This document shows, in pieces, positions 34,335 through 43,990 of a stretch of 64,000 nucleotides of DNA. Made by a program: the position numbers and the translations under genes. Positions within the stretch are counted from its first letter, which is position 1. Each line of letters begins with the position of its first letter. Source of the DNA: Photorhabdus heterorhabditis (GTDB lineage Bacteria; Pseudomonadota; Gammaproteobacteria; Enterobacterales; Enterobacteriaceae); contig NZ_RCWA01000015.1 in the NCBI RefSeq assembly GCF_018448905.1, positions 1 to 64,000 of the forward strand. The letters are read 5' to 3'. The notes under the pieces are model-generated. The model did not search any database and was not told where the DNA came from. It was given only the letters and a program-made list of their open reading frames with translations.

Positions 34335-35489
34335 CTAAGCCGATGGTTCGACGAAATTAACATCCGACCACACTGAGATGACAGCAACGGCACTGGCTCG
34401 CCCTCCGGCTCCGTCAGCCTTCATCAGAATCGGTACAACAGACAGTTGTGTTGATGCGGTATAGCTATTGTCCCCCCGCTTAATGTATCTTGCGTTCTCT
34501 CCTTCGCCTCTGTGCCCAGTACCGAGATATATGGGTTTGTTGGCAGAATTGGTGAACGCGAAGGCGATATCTTCTATTGAGGAAGCTAATACATTCGGTT
34601 TCCCCGGCACAAGTGGCCCATCGATTCGGTAGAGTAGGCGTGAATGTAGGAATACATCGTCATCACCGGAACATGTGCTGCTTATCCCTATCTGTCTGGC
34701 CGACGCCAGTGGGTCTCCTGCCTGTTTACCGATTCTTTTCACCGTTCCCCAATCCACCGATGAGGGTGTCAGGACAACCGCACAGGTGGATGGCTTTTTG
34801 ACCGGTGAGAGAATAACCGTGGTCCACAGTGGTTTCAGCATGCCGTTAGAACCCAATATGGCCGCAGGAGTCCAGCCGATCGCGCCAAATGACAGAGGGC
34901 TGCCTCCTGCCTTCACATTGAAATTGCCGTCACTGTCCGGGTAAATTGCCCCTGTCACGGTGCGGACACTGACATCAACCAGGCCGTTGGCATCGGGAAC
35001 GCAGGGAATGTTAACGCCGACATTCCTCCCTGCCAGACTGGCTGAGCGATACGTACTGGATGAACCGTGTGTCTGGCAAGAGAGTGAAGATTGCCCGACA
35101 TCAATCATAAAGTCGCCGGACCGTCCCACTCGGACGTGACTCGGTGACGACGAAGAGATTAATGGATTCGTTCCAGACTCCACCGTGTAGGCCATAAACT
35201 GCGTTCCAGCCGGGACGCGACAGGTTGTCGACCAGTCAAGGGGGCCACTGGTGGTATAACCCACTATCTCATCACGTGAGTAATCACGTTTATCTTTGTT
35301 GCTTGGCACCGTGGCATAACCCGTAACATGACGAACCATCTGTACCAGTTCAATCTCGCAGTCCTGATAACGCTCTGCCGCTTGAAGGGGCAAAGCAGTC
35401 AATAAAAAGAGCAGTGATATCCCCAAGCCTATAAGGATTGGAACGGGGTTCTCTACATGACAGCCCCACAAACGTTCAGTGTTTAACAT
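34335..35489 (-). CDS. Fimbrial tip adhesin
   Basis: About 384 residues from the ATG at 35489 (GGAG upstream); an in-frame ATG at 35513 lacks a ribosome site. Signal segment ILIGLGISLLFLLTALPLQA, an N-terminal Cys-containing domain of ~200 residues that would be the receptor-binding domain, then a pilin-like domain from about residue 235 (STCAVVLTPSSVDWGTV...). Two-domain build, length and position at the end of a chaperone-usher operon point to the tip adhesin. The receptor is unknown. It is GC-richer than flanking chromosome, as is the whole cluster. Confidence 0.78.
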   Translation of the reverse strand: MLNTERLWGCHVENPVPILIGLGISLLFLLTALPLQAAERYQDCEIELVQMVRHVTGYATVPSNKDKRDYSRDEIVGYTTSGPLDWSTTCRVPAGTQFMAYTVESGTNPLISSSSPSHVRVGRSGDFMIDVGQSSLSCQTHGSSSTYRSASLAGRNVGVNIPCVPDANGLVDVSVRTVTGAIYPDSDGNFNVKAGGSPLSFGAIGWTPAAILGSNGMLKPLWTTVILSPVKKPSTCAVVLTPSSVDWGTVKRIGKQAGDPLASARQIGISSTCSGDDDVFLHSRLLYRIDGPLVPGKPNVLASSIEDIAFAFTNSANKPIYLGTGHRGEGENARYIKRGDNSYTASTQLSVVPILMKADGAGGRASAVAVISVWSDVNFVEPSA

Positions 35490-35582
35490 TCTTCTTCTCT
35501 CCAAATGACTCATCTGTTCAAATCGCTGACTTTAACTGCCGGGATAACCTCATTTTTGGTGGTGCCTACATGAGGGTAACGC

Positions 35583-38225
35583 TTATAGACACACGGCATC
35601 TGCCTGTACCAGTTGCCCGGGGGTATCGGGCGGTACCTGATAACGAGTAGTGCATTGTTGCGTTGCCCCGTTTCCCCATTTGACTTTCACGTGACCGGCG
35701 GGAGGCATACCGCTCAAATAAACTCGGCCGTTATCGCCCACAATGCCGCTGCCGGCCTGAGTGGCATTCTCTTCCAGCGTCGCGGTGGCACCGAAAGGCA
35801 CCGGTTTACCATGATGTATCAACGTCAACAGTAACTGGCTGCCTGAGCGAACCTGATAATTGGCCAGCGTGACGGCTCCCCTAGTCGGATAAACATTCTT
35901 GCTGGTCTGGTCAATATCGACCCCTTCCGGCAGGGTGGACGGGTCCAGATTGATAGTGTTTTTGTGGTAGACCGATCCGCCCGGCAGTACGGCGTAGCCA
36001 CGCCAGTCGGTCTGCACGTTTCCGTCACCGACCGTCACCCCTTTCGCTCCGGGTGCACGGACCAACACCGCTTCATCACCCAGTGAACGTGATAGCGTCA
36101 TGCCGTAAGGGTGGATTAGGAGGGCACCGGAAGCCCCGTAAGTGAAATGATGGCTATTGGTATTGTCGTTGTAGCCCAGATTAACGTTGCTCTGACTGCC
36201 CTGATAACTCAGAGACAAAGCCCGACTGTTTTGCTGGCCGCGATTCCCCCAACCTTGCTGGAGGTTATAATTCAGGCGGTTATCCCATAACATGCCACTA
36301 ATTCCGGTCTGTTGAGCTGTGCGCCCCTGCGAGTCGCGCGAGACCGTATAGCGGGTATAAACGCCCCGTAGCGCAGACGATGATCCAAAGAGACTGAGTG
36401 GGACCTGCATATTGAATGACACTTGACGATTCTCCGACCAGTTGCCTGCCCCTTCCATGCGATAAATGTTATAACTCAGGTTATAGCTGATCCCCATCAG
36501 CATTGCGTTATAACCCAGATTCAGATTGTTGTCAGTACGACCATTCCAATAATCGTTACGCGTCCCGGAGGCGTAAAGACTGCCCCAACATCCTAGCGTT
36601 TGACGCAGGTTCACCTGCCAGGTACTTTGACGTCGGTCAAGTGCCCACGGGACCTGATATTCATTCAGGCTGTACCCCATGCTGTTAACATCACTGAAAC
36701 TGTAATAATGCTGAGTGGAATAGCGGTAGGTGGCCAGATCAATGCCGGTGCCGGTACTGATCAAGTTCTTAGAGTATTTCACCCGATAAGATTGGCCTTG
36801 TTGCCGGTTATTTTCCTGCCCCTTGGCCTCTTGCAATTGGGCACGGGCAAACGTCACATCCGCAGACAGTGCGCCGAATGCCCCCAGTGACACGCCCGAG
36901 CCTAATACACCCGACTGATAGTTGTCTGCGACCAGTCCCCCACCGTACAAGGTGATATTATGTGGCAAACCATAGACCAGAGTGCCCAGAGCAAATACCG
37001 GGGAACGGCTGCCATCGGTGAGGCTGCCGCCGTGATATTGACCGGCCGTTAACTCATATTTAATGCCACCGGGACGTTGCATCATCGGGACAGATGATGC
37101 AGCAAGGGTAGAGACACGAGTACTGCCATCTTCTTCTTTGACTGTGACCGTCAGATCGCCAGAATCTCCGGTGGTGTACAGGTCGGTGAAACGAAACGGC
37201 CCCGGCGCCACCGTGGTTTGATACACGGTATAACCATTCTGAGATACGGTCACCTGTGCATTGGAGCTTGCCACCCCGGTTATCTCCGGGGCAAAACCGC
37301 GCTGACTGTCAGGTAACATGGCCTCCTCCGAAGCCAGTTTCATGCCACGCAACGGGATGCTGTCAAAAATATCCCCACCGGTATACGTTTCACCCGCCGT
37401 GAATTCACTGCGCAGTGACTGCACATCACGTTGCAGATAGGTATTACTCACCTGCCATTGGGTTTGTGTCGAGGGGGAAAAACCGGAGGGCCCCTCGTTG
37501 CGCTGGCGATTGTAACTGTAAGTTTGTGTGCTGCGTAGACGCCACGGCCCCAGATTCAACCCATTGCGAAAAGAGGCAAATAGGTTACGGGAGTGTGATC
37601 CGCCGCCAGTCGCCTGACCGTCATAACGCCCTTCCGAACCATTGACGGTGTAATTCATCGAAAAGGCCGGTATCCCGTTATCCCACAGTGACGGATCGAC
37701 CATCCCAGAATGGTGAGGCTGCATAGCCGCTTGAGGGACACTCAGATCCAAACGCAAACGGGCGAAATCCAGTGTTGCGTGGGCGTGCGGGATCTGTTTC
37801 GTCAGATCTGTGATGAGGCTGTCGTCCGCTTTACCCTGAAAAGCCGGTAACCCGTGAATATTGACCCCATATTCTTTGAGCTGTGCAATCGTTAATGCCG
37901 GTTGCAGATGGTCATTCACCAATCTAAATTCAATCTCGCGGTTATCTACCTTATTCTGGTTCATGTAGACATCCACCAGATAGCGTCCCGGTGCGACATA
38001 ACCCGCGTTTTCATACACCGAGAGATCGATATGTTCCTGTTCCCCCGTCGCCCCCATAAGAAAAGCGGGATTAAAGTATTCCCGCGCAGAGGTCGGCAAG
38101 GTTGTCGCCGTCAGTGAGCATAGCAGACATACATATACAGGACGGAGCCGGAAACGGCACGACTGACCGGTCGCACGTTGGCTGCCAGCCAGCCACGCAA
38201 ACGAAAATAAAATGTTTATTGTCAT
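35583..38225 (-). CDS. Fimbrial outer-membrane usher
   Basis: 880 residues, usher size. Periplasmic N-terminal domain (EYFNPAFLM, ~50), a ~24-strand barrel rich in aromatic Tyr/Asn, a plug domain (~240-330) and C-terminal domains with KGVTVGDGNVQTDWRGYAVL (~700) and the PuF00577-type PAGHVKVKWG end with a Cys pair. The usher gates pilin secretion and orders assembly as subunits are handed over by chaperones. Signal peptide near residues 25-48. The only usher in the cluster. Confidence 0.95.
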   Translation of the reverse strand: MTINILFSFAWLAGSQRATGQSCRFRLRPVYVCLLCSLTATTLPTSAREYFNPAFLMGATGEQEHIDLSVYENAGYVAPGRYLVDVYMNQNKVDNREIEFRLVNDHLQPALTIAQLKEYGVNIHGLPAFQGKADDSLITDLTKQIPHAHATLDFARLRLDLSVPQAAMQPHHSGMVDPSLWDNGIPAFSMNYTVNGSEGRYDGQATGGGSHSRNLFASFRNGLNLGPWRLRSTQTYSYNRQRNEGPSGFSPSTQTQWQVSNTYLQRDVQSLRSEFTAGETYTGGDIFDSIPLRGMKLASEEAMLPDSQRGFAPEITGVASSNAQVTVSQNGYTVYQTTVAPGPFRFTDLYTTGDSGDLTVTVKEEDGSTRVSTLAASSVPMMQRPGGIKYELTAGQYHGGSLTDGSRSPVFALGTLVYGLPHNITLYGGGLVADNYQSGVLGSGVSLGAFGALSADVTFARAQLQEAKGQENNRQQGQSYRVKYSKNLISTGTGIDLATYRYSTQHYYSFSDVNSMGYSLNEYQVPWALDRRQSTWQVNLRQTLGCWGSLYASGTRNDYWNGRTDNNLNLGYNAMLMGISYNLSYNIYRMEGAGNWSENRQVSFNMQVPLSLFGSSSALRGVYTRYTVSRDSQGRTAQQTGISGMLWDNRLNYNLQQGWGNRGQQNSRALSLSYQGSQSNVNLGYNDNTNSHHFTYGASGALLIHPYGMTLSRSLGDEAVLVRAPGAKGVTVGDGNVQTDWRGYAVLPGGSVYHKNTINLDPSTLPEGVDIDQTSKNVYPTRGAVTLANYQVRSGSQLLLTLIHHGKPVPFGATATLEENATQAGSGIVGDNGRVYLSGMPPAGHVKVKWGNGATQQCTTRYQVPPDTPGQLVQADAVCL

Positions 38226-38307
38226 AGCTCATTTCTGCTTCTAACTTAAGCCTATGCTGTTAATCTTGAGGTCACTTTGTTGGTCACTACTCACAGATGA
38301 GAACGGG

Positions 38308-39105
38308 TCATAACGGAACATGGTGATCCTGACTGTCGCCGGGAAAACGCCAGACCAGTGGCCCCTGTACTCCGGCGGTAAACGAATGGGTTTGAAACGA
38401 ATAGGTTTGTATGCCTTTCGGGGGCACTATTGCCTGACGGGTGCGGTCATCTGCCTGTTGGCTGCCGACTTTTAGGACAGAAAAGGTCAGAAAATAGGGT
38501 GTAGGGTTTTCTACCCGTAACTGCGCCCCCTGAAGGGAAAATTTCACCTGTTTAGCCACCGTGGCGTTATCCCTAGCAGGAACCCCTTGAGGGCGATAAA
38601 ACAGCCGGATATTCATTTGTAAGGCGACCTGCACTTGTGAATCTTTGCCGTTCTGGCGCTCTGGTTCTCCCATGTCCGGTACGGCAACTCCCGGGATAGC
38701 TCGTAAAGAAACTACAAAGGCCGATTCCCTATCCGGCGGTAATTGCCCGCCAAGCTGGCGAATACGGAACGAAAATTTCTCGCCAGCCTCAACCCGTTTT
38801 AACGGCGGCAGAACGATAAAAGGGGGAACCTGCTCGGCTTGGGTGTCAAAGCGACCGGTATCAGGGTCCATTGGACTGACAAATCCTTGTACCAGATAGT
38901 TCTGCGTCGTGTGATTGGTCATGCTGAGCGTCACGCCGCTCGGGCTATCTTTAGCCACATAAGACAACTGCATCGGGGAGAACGATAGCCCTTGATTATC
39001 AACCGCATGCGCTTTGAATATATCCCCTAGCAGCAAGGCGAAACCAAGGGAATAAAGCATTACCCCCCAGTGTGTCCCCCTATGCCGGTTACTGACTCTC
39101 TTCAC
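38308..39105 (-). CDS. Periplasmic fimbrial chaperone (third of three)
   Basis: 265 residues, signal peptide ~1-35, two Ig-like domains of the PapD type: N-terminal strand LSFSPMQLSYVAKDSP, then PPDRESAFVVSLRAIP (the conserved DRES.F motif) and RLFYRPQGVP. GTG start with GGTGG upstream. It differs most from the other two chaperones and has a longer loop, so it may serve a special subunit such as the adhesin. It lies just before the usher. Confidence 0.85.
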   Translation of the reverse strand: MKRVSNRHRGTHWGVMLYSLGFALLLGDIFKAHAVDNQGLSFSPMQLSYVAKDSPSGVTLSMTNHTTQNYLVQGFVSPMDPDTGRFDTQAEQVPPFIVLPPLKRVEAGEKFSFRIRQLGGQLPPDRESAFVVSLRAIPGVAVPDMGEPERQNGKDSQVQVALQMNIRLFYRPQGVPARDNATVAKQVKFSLQGAQLRVENPTPYFLTFSVLKVGSQQADDRTRQAIVPPKGIQTYSFQTHSFTAGVQGPLVWRFPGDSQDHHVPL

Positions 39106-39135
39106 TTTCCACCTCTAAATAAAACAAGGGCGAAT

Positions 39136-39870
39136 TTAACGCGCCACGTTGGCGGTAAACAGATTTGAAGCCCCGCCGTAATCGTTAATCATCGACCAGC
39201 TCACCGATTTTTTACCCACCAGCCCGGCATAGGTCACACAATCCTGTGGCGCTATCATGGAGGGATAGCGGTTCAGATCGAGCGTCTGTCCGTCCAGCAT
39301 CAGACTGTCTAGCGACAGGAAATACGGAGTGGGATTGCACGCTTTGATGCCATCGGGTTGCGACTGAAAGCGGAGCTGTCCATACGCTTCTTCCGGCAAC
39401 ATTGGCAGGCCATACGGTCGCCAGAAAAACTTAATCCGCATTCCTATGCTCATCGACGCCTGTTCCTGAACAGGCTCATCCGTCACCTGCTGAGTTGCGG
39501 GGATAGTGTTCATCTGTACATACCCGAGCGATTCCCGATCCACCGGAAAGGAGGGCTGATTAAAGGTTGGCAAAATACGCAGGCTGTTTTGACTGTTAGC
39601 TTCCAACCTGAACAGCGGTGGTGTCACCACAAACGCCGGTGTAGTTTTCTCCTGATCTTCTGTTATCCTTACCTGCACCAGCCACGCCTGAGGTGTGGTA
39701 TTGATCACCGTCAGCGTTTGTGCCCGCTCCCCTTGGATAAAAATCACCCGGGTTTTATTTAGGCTGATACCGGCGGCTAGACAGGATTCTGTACCGGTCA
39801 TCCCTAACCCTAGCCAGAATACAAATGGTACCAGCCGGTACCACGCAGGGCGTACCCGACCTATTTCCAC
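39136..39870 (-). CDS. Periplasmic fimbrial chaperone (second of three)
   Basis: 244 residues, signal peptide ~1-33. PapD-like: SLNKTRVIFIQGERAQTLTV (conserved Arg of strand A1), RLEANSQNSLRIL, PVDRESLGYVQMNTIP, KFFWRPYGLP. Chaperones of this type hold subunits by donor-strand complementation in the periplasm. GTG start with AGGAGG close upstream. Between the minor pilin and the third chaperone. Confidence 0.88.
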   Translation of the reverse strand: MEIGRVRPAWYRLVPFVFWLGLGMTGTESCLAAGISLNKTRVIFIQGERAQTLTVINTTPQAWLVQVRITEDQEKTTPAFVVTPPLFRLEANSQNSLRILPTFNQPSFPVDRESLGYVQMNTIPATQQVTDEPVQEQASMSIGMRIKFFWRPYGLPMLPEEAYGQLRFQSQPDGIKACNPTPYFLSLDSLMLDGQTLDLNRYPSMIAPQDCVTYAGLVGKKSVSWSMINDYGGASNLFTANVAR

Positions 39871-39903
39871 AATGCCTCCTGAAACCTGTTACCTGAGTCA
39901 TAC

Positions 39904-40476
39904 TCAGTGATAGTCAAATTGAAATTGAATGTGTGCGGTCAGTTCACCGGGAGTCGGCACAGCCGTGCCGGATTCATGTCGCATATCCATCAGGAAGGTA
40001 ATTTGACTGTCTTTAGCGGCGTTACCCAGTGGTGCTAAATTCACATAATCGCCATTTTTCAGGTAGCTCCCCAACCCACCGCCCGGTAATTGATAGCGCA
40101 GACCAAATCCCACATTGCCCGCCACCGTGGACGCTTTATCCCGAAATAACGTCGGATGGCTTTCTGACGTGGCACCGCCTATTTTAATCGCCGGAGTACG
40201 GCCTGCTCTGGCTGATCCCGCACAGCCTGACAATGCCAACGTAATAGGTTTACTGCCCGCCGCCGCAATATGTTGCGTGCTGTACCGCACTTCGGTGAGT
40301 GGTACGGATGAAAACTCGACATGGGATGTCTGCATGTAAAGCTCACAGGTTGGCTGTTCCAGCGTCAGCGCCAATGTCAGTTCTGCCGTGTTTGAACTCG
40401 CCACCCCGGGCAGGGAGGCGGCACAGAGCAGGCCAGCTAATGTTGTCCATCTGATAAGGGTCCACGGTTTACGCAT
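39904..40476 (-). CDS. Fimbrial minor subunit (pilin-like)
   Basis: 190 residues, signal peptide ~1-27 (ending GVAS). Pilin-like fold with a Cys pair (EQPTCELYM, ~48; SGCAGSA, ~83) and the C-terminal AHIQFQFDYH beta-zipper with the penultimate Tyr found in fimbrial subunits. Less abundant-looking than the 41282 gene; an adaptor or minor shaft subunit is inferred. It begins on the last base of the upstream chaperone stop (TAATG). Confidence 0.82.
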   Translation of the reverse strand: MRKPWTLIRWTTLAGLLCAASLPGVASSNTAELTLALTLEQPTCELYMQTSHVEFSSVPLTEVRYSTQHIAAAGSKPITLALSGCAGSARAGRTPAIKIGGATSESHPTLFRDKASTVAGNVGFGLRYQLPGGGLGSYLKNGDYVNLAPLGNAAKDSQITFLMDMRHESGTAVPTPGELTAHIQFQFDYH

Positions 40477-41192
40477 TACGGTATCTCCCCCTGATAGGTG
40501 GACTCTCCGCCGAAGTCATTAATCACCGTCCAGCTCACTTTGGCTGGATAACTCTCTCCTTTAAATAGTAAAGAGAGATCAGAGAACGGAGAGACCATGT
40601 TCGCTTTCTGCTGCGTCATCACCTCCTGTTTACTCACTTTTAGGGAGGTTAAGGTGATGTAATAGGGTGATGGATTGGTGACTGTGATTCCCGCGGCTGT
40701 CGGTTTGAAGCGCAGTGAACCAAATCCTTGTTCCGGCGAAACCGACAACCCTGACGGGCGATACATCAGCTTAATCGTGTTGGCTATAGCAAACTGTATT
40801 CCGCCGGAGACATTCCGCCGGGAGTGATTATCGGATTCAGAGCTTAACGGAATGGCTTTTGCCGTAAACCAGAACAGGGATTCCCGGTCGGCAGGCAGCG
40901 ACGGACCCGTTTTGATGATGCGCACCTGATTCTGGCTGTCGGGTTCCATACGAAACAGGGGCGGCGTCACCAGAAATGGCGCGGTTTTATCTCCCTCAGA
41001 AGCAGAACTGACTGTCGCCTGTATTAAATAGACCGACTCTTTACTGGTATTGCTCACTGAGGCGGTTATCGCGCGGCTATCCGCTGGATAGATAATGCGG
41101 GTAGTGTTGATCCCCACCCCTTCCGCCTGCGCGGAAGTGACCGGGCAACCTAACAGACCGGTCACTATCATTGCTGTCATCAATCTTTTCAC
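40476..41192 (-). CDS. Periplasmic fimbrial chaperone (first of three)
   Basis: 238 residues, signal peptide ~1-23 (AQA). PapD-like motifs INTTRIIYPADSRAITASV, RMEPDSQNQVRII, LPADRESLFWFTAKAIP and KLMYRPSGL. It directly follows the major pilin, so is likely that subunit's chaperone. It shares its stop region with the minor pilin start. Confidence 0.9.
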   Translation of the reverse strand: MKRLMTAMIVTGLLGCPVTSAQAEGVGINTTRIIYPADSRAITASVSNTSKESVYLIQATVSSASEGDKTAPFLVTPPLFRMEPDSQNQVRIIKTGPSLPADRESLFWFTAKAIPLSSESDNHSRRNVSGGIQFAIANTIKLMYRPSGLSVSPEQGFGSLRFKPTAAGITVTNPSPYYITLTSLKVSKQEVMTQQKANMVSPFSDLSLLFKGESYPAKVSWTVINDFGGESTYQGEIP

Positions 41193-41281
41193 TGACTCAC
41201 CTGAAAATGTTTGGTTGGGTATTGCGTAAGTAAGAATTGGACCTCCCTGTCCAATTCCACGGAACGCCTAACGGAGTTGCA

Positions 41282-41842
41282 TTAGTCATACTCGACTTTC
41301 ACTGTCAGGTTCGCTTTGGAGTTTGTTGCTTTTACCGCCGCTGGACCAATCTTAGCCAGCCCTACCTTAAGCGTGATGTCATTATTACCGGCTACTCCGG
41401 GACTGTATTGGGGATCTTTTAGGTTAATTGCAGTGCCTCGTGGCACGGGCTTATCATTTATCGTCAGGCCAACCGCATGGTCGGTAATTGCAGCATTACC
41501 CGCGTTGTTAACAAGCTGAAAGTAAGCGCCGCCTGGTCCTGCTGCGGTGCCAGAAACTGTCAATTTAGCGCTTTTCGCGGAATTCCACAGAGGGCATTTC
41601 TCCGTTTTAATCGTGACGAATTTTTGAGTGTTAGCTAAGATTGTGCCATCTGCTTTCCCGGTAAAATCGGATACCAAAGCGGTGAGACTAACAGGCTCTA
41701 TTGCGGCAAACTTACAAGTCTCTGCGGTCACTGAAGAGCTCACCGTCAGGGTACCGGCACTCACTTCCTCCGCTATAGCCTGCGACATCCCCCCCAGACA
41801 CAGTGCCGCTATCACACAGGTCTTCAAAATTTGTTTTTTCAT
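41282..41842 (-). CDS. Major fimbrial subunit
   Basis: 186 residues. Signal peptide ~1-24 (SQAIAEE), then a pilin with a Cys pair (AETCKFA, ~43; KTEKCPLW, ~80) and C-terminal NLTVKVEYD ending in a Tyr near the last residue, the donor-strand/beta-zipper pattern. First gene of the operon, so probably the most expressed, forming the shaft. ATG with GGAATCG upstream. A 12-bp near-perfect inverted repeat (41894-41905 / 41928-41939) lies in its promoter region. Confidence 0.87.
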   Translation of the reverse strand: MKKQILKTCVIAALCLGGMSQAIAEEVSAGTLTVSSSVTAETCKFAAIEPVSLTALVSDFTGKADGTILANTQKFVTIKTEKCPLWNSAKSAKLTVSGTAAGPGGAYFQLVNNAGNAAITDHAVGLTINDKPVPRGTAINLKDPQYSPGVAGNNDITLKVGLAKIGPAAVKATNSKANLTVKVEYD

Positions 41843-42168
41843 TTCATCGATTCCTTTTGTTTATTCGATACATTTTGCGTGAAACAACATCACGACAAGT
41901 TAAACAATCAGATCGCAAACGCGGTACGTTTTACTTGTCATTTGAGTTATTTTGTTTGCTGATTAACTTCTGAATTTTGATTAAACCGTCGATAACATAT
42001 CTATTTCTGAGCGGTAAAGATTGAAAGGCAGTTTGTTCCCTTTTTGAGACAATCAATTATTAGCTTCCGATATACTCAACATTAATACCTGAACGTTATG
42101 GTGTCGTGAGTATTTGTTCCTTATTAAATTACTATCTGAATTTTAATAATTTCTTCAAAAGGGGGAGG
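41843..42168. other. Fimbrial operon promoter region
   Basis: About 330 AT-rich bases. GACAAGTTAAAC (from 41894) and GTTTTACTTGTC (to 41939) are inverted repeats with one mismatch, a possible operator. I see no long inverted repeats flanking the promoter and no recombinase gene, so no support for an invertible switch. Confidence 0.45.
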
Positions 42169-42230
42169 GGTTCTGTCGTATTAACAGAGAGTTCTCGATC
42201 GAAAGTGTTTTGATTGATTTTTATGCAGCT
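42169..42230 (-). mobile_element. Right-end remnant of the same IS6-like element
   Basis: About 60 bases match the right end of the 34121-34326 element (TTCTGTCG.ATTAACAGAG and CTCGATCGAAAGT.TTTTGATT.ATTTTTATGCAGCT), in the same orientation. No transposase frame is left. Confidence 0.6.
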
Positions 42231-42374
42231 TTGCCTGGGCAGTCATAATAAATCCCTCATATTTGGCTAGGTTAGCTAAGTGTAATAAAAAAAATGCCGG
42301 GATAACCGGCAATTTTTTTGTTATATGGAATTTAGATGCTGCAATACTGAACAGGGCTTTGGTGAAATACTTTT

Positions 42375-42456
42375 TATACCCTTTATCCTTCAAGTTGCTG
42401 CTTTGTTGGCTGCGTTCACTTGCCGCTGTGCTGCAATTTGAAATCTATTGGGTATA
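42375..42456 (+). repeat. TATACCC/GGGTATA palindromic repeat, short form
   Basis: 82 bp, the same interior deletion as the copy at 27346. Confidence 0.88.
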
Positions 42457-42491
42457 TATTAGAGAATGATATTTTTGGCGTTATTGTAACA

Positions 42492-43211
42492 CTACTTCTC
42501 ATTTCTTTTCTTTTTTCCACGCATTAGGTTCAGTGTTTCCACTGTCATTGAGAAGAACATTGCAAAATAGATGTAACCTTTAGGTATGTGTACCTGTACG
42601 CTTTCCAGAATAAGGGTAAAACCCACAAGTATCAGGAATGACAGTGCGAGCATTTTTACTGAAGGGTGACGGTCAACGAACTCTCCGATAGGACGAGCCG
42701 CGAGCATCATAACTCCGACAGCGGTTACAACGGCTGCCATCATAATAAACAGATGATCGGACAGACCAACAGCGGTAATGACAGAGTCTAGGCTGAAAAT
42801 AATATCCAACAGCATAATCTGAGTGATAGCACCAAAGAAAGAGTGAACAGGGCGTTTTAAGTCTCCTTCATCTCCGCCTTCAATGGCTTCATGAATTTCT
42901 TTACTGGCTTTCCATATCAGGAATAGTCCGCCAAAGAATAGGATCAGATCACGAGCAGAAATATCATGTTCAAAAATGGTCAATATTGGGTAGGTTAGCT
43001 GGATAACCCAAGCAATAGATGCCAATAGCGCCAGGCGCATCAACATTGCTCCCATTAGCCCAATTTTGCGTGCTTTATTTTGTTGATGGATAGGGAGTTT
43101 TGCGACAACAAGTGATAAAAAGATGATGTTATCAATCCCTAAAACGATTTCTAGAATTGTCAGGGTGGCCAGTGCCATCCAAGCATGGGGATCGGCGATC
43201 CATTCTAACAT
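42492..43211 (-). CDS. ygdQ: TerC family integral membrane protein YgdQ
   Basis: 239 residues, about seven membrane segments. TerC-family acidic motifs: LEIVLGIDNIIFLS (~23) and MLLDIIFSLDSVITAVG (~132), whose Asp/Glu residues are thought to bind metal. The E. coli homologue ygdQ also lies next to mutH; its function is not settled, though TerC proteins are linked to manganese/metal export. Downstream of mutH in the same direction, ~90 bases apart. Confidence 0.9.
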   Translation of the reverse strand: MLEWIADPHAWMALATLTILEIVLGIDNIIFLSLVVAKLPIHQQNKARKIGLMGAMLMRLALLASIAWVIQLTYPILTIFEHDISARDLILFFGGLFLIWKASKEIHEAIEGGDEGDLKRPVHSFFGAITQIMLLDIIFSLDSVITAVGLSDHLFIMMAAVVTAVGVMMLAARPIGEFVDRHPSVKMLALSFLILVGFTLILESVQVHIPKGYIYFAMFFSMTVETLNLMRGKKKRNEK

Positions 43212-43303
43212 TGTGTATTAAAACCTTAAGGTAAAAACTTAATTATACGCGTGATTGAATGCAAGGTAAGTACGTCAATGAAAAAACTGATCGAATATTG
43301 ATG

Positions 43304-43990
43304 TTAAATCAAGAAATGACGAGCCAGTAAAGGAGCCGTAAAATTTTTCCTCAGATAAAACCCTCGGGGCAGAGTCATAATGGGTTGGCCGTGTATGCCG
43401 ATTGCTTCGGTTAATGCTTTACTATTGGCTGCTTTAGGGCGTAACTGTAAGACTTCACCATGACGGGCTGTCACACTTTCTACTTTGCCAAGTACGATAA
43501 AATCCATCAATTCTTCCCAGTCACGACGCAGTAACTCTTCTTCTTCTTTATTGGGACTCCATAACAGAGGTGAACCAACCCGGCGTTTAGCCAAAGGAAT
43601 GTCCCGTTCACCTTCAACAGGTATCCACAGCACACGCGATAACTTGCGTCTGACATGACAACTTTGCCAGGTAATACCACTGTTCCCAGTTAATGGTGCA
43701 ACGCAAACAAATGTTGTTTCCAAAGGATAGCCTTTTCTGTCTACAGGGATAGTTTTAAGTTCAACACCGATATGTTCAAAATCCTGCTCAGGTTTACTGC
43801 CAGCGCTGGCACCAAGATAGTATTCCAGCAACATTCCTACCCAGCCTTTATCTCGTTTCAGATTGGGGGGGATAGGTAAATCGGCTTTTGTCGCGAGTTC
43901 TCCCATTGATAAACCAGCCAAAAGTTGGGCGCATTCAAATAACTGTTGTTCGTTGTCCGGTGGAAGGGGCGGGGTAAAACGTGTGTGCAT
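43304..43990 (-). CDS. mutH: DNA mismatch repair endonuclease MutH
   Basis: 228 residues (E. coli 229). The catalytic Asp70, Glu77 and Lys79 are all present in [11 protein letters not shown] at the same residue numbers as in E. coli. MutH nicks the unmethylated strand at hemimethylated GATC after activation by MutS-MutL. Gene order mutH-ygdQ as in E. coli. Confidence 0.96.
   Translation of the reverse strand: MHTRFTPPLPPDNEQQLFECAQLLAGLSMGELATKADLPIPPNLKRDKGWVGMLLEYYLGASAGSKPEQDFEHIGVELKTIPVDRKGYPLETTFVCVAPLTGNSGITWQSCHVRRKLSRVLWIPVEGERDIPLAKRRVGSPLLWSPNKEEEELLRRDWEELMDFIVLGKVESVTARHGEVLQLRPKAANSKALTEAIGIHGQPIMTLPRGFYLRKNFTAPLLARHFLI

Noticed and set aside
41843-42168. Invertible promoter switch before the fimbrial operon
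   Set aside because: Only a 12-bp imperfect inverted repeat is seen; no long flanking repeats and no recombinase gene in the cluster.
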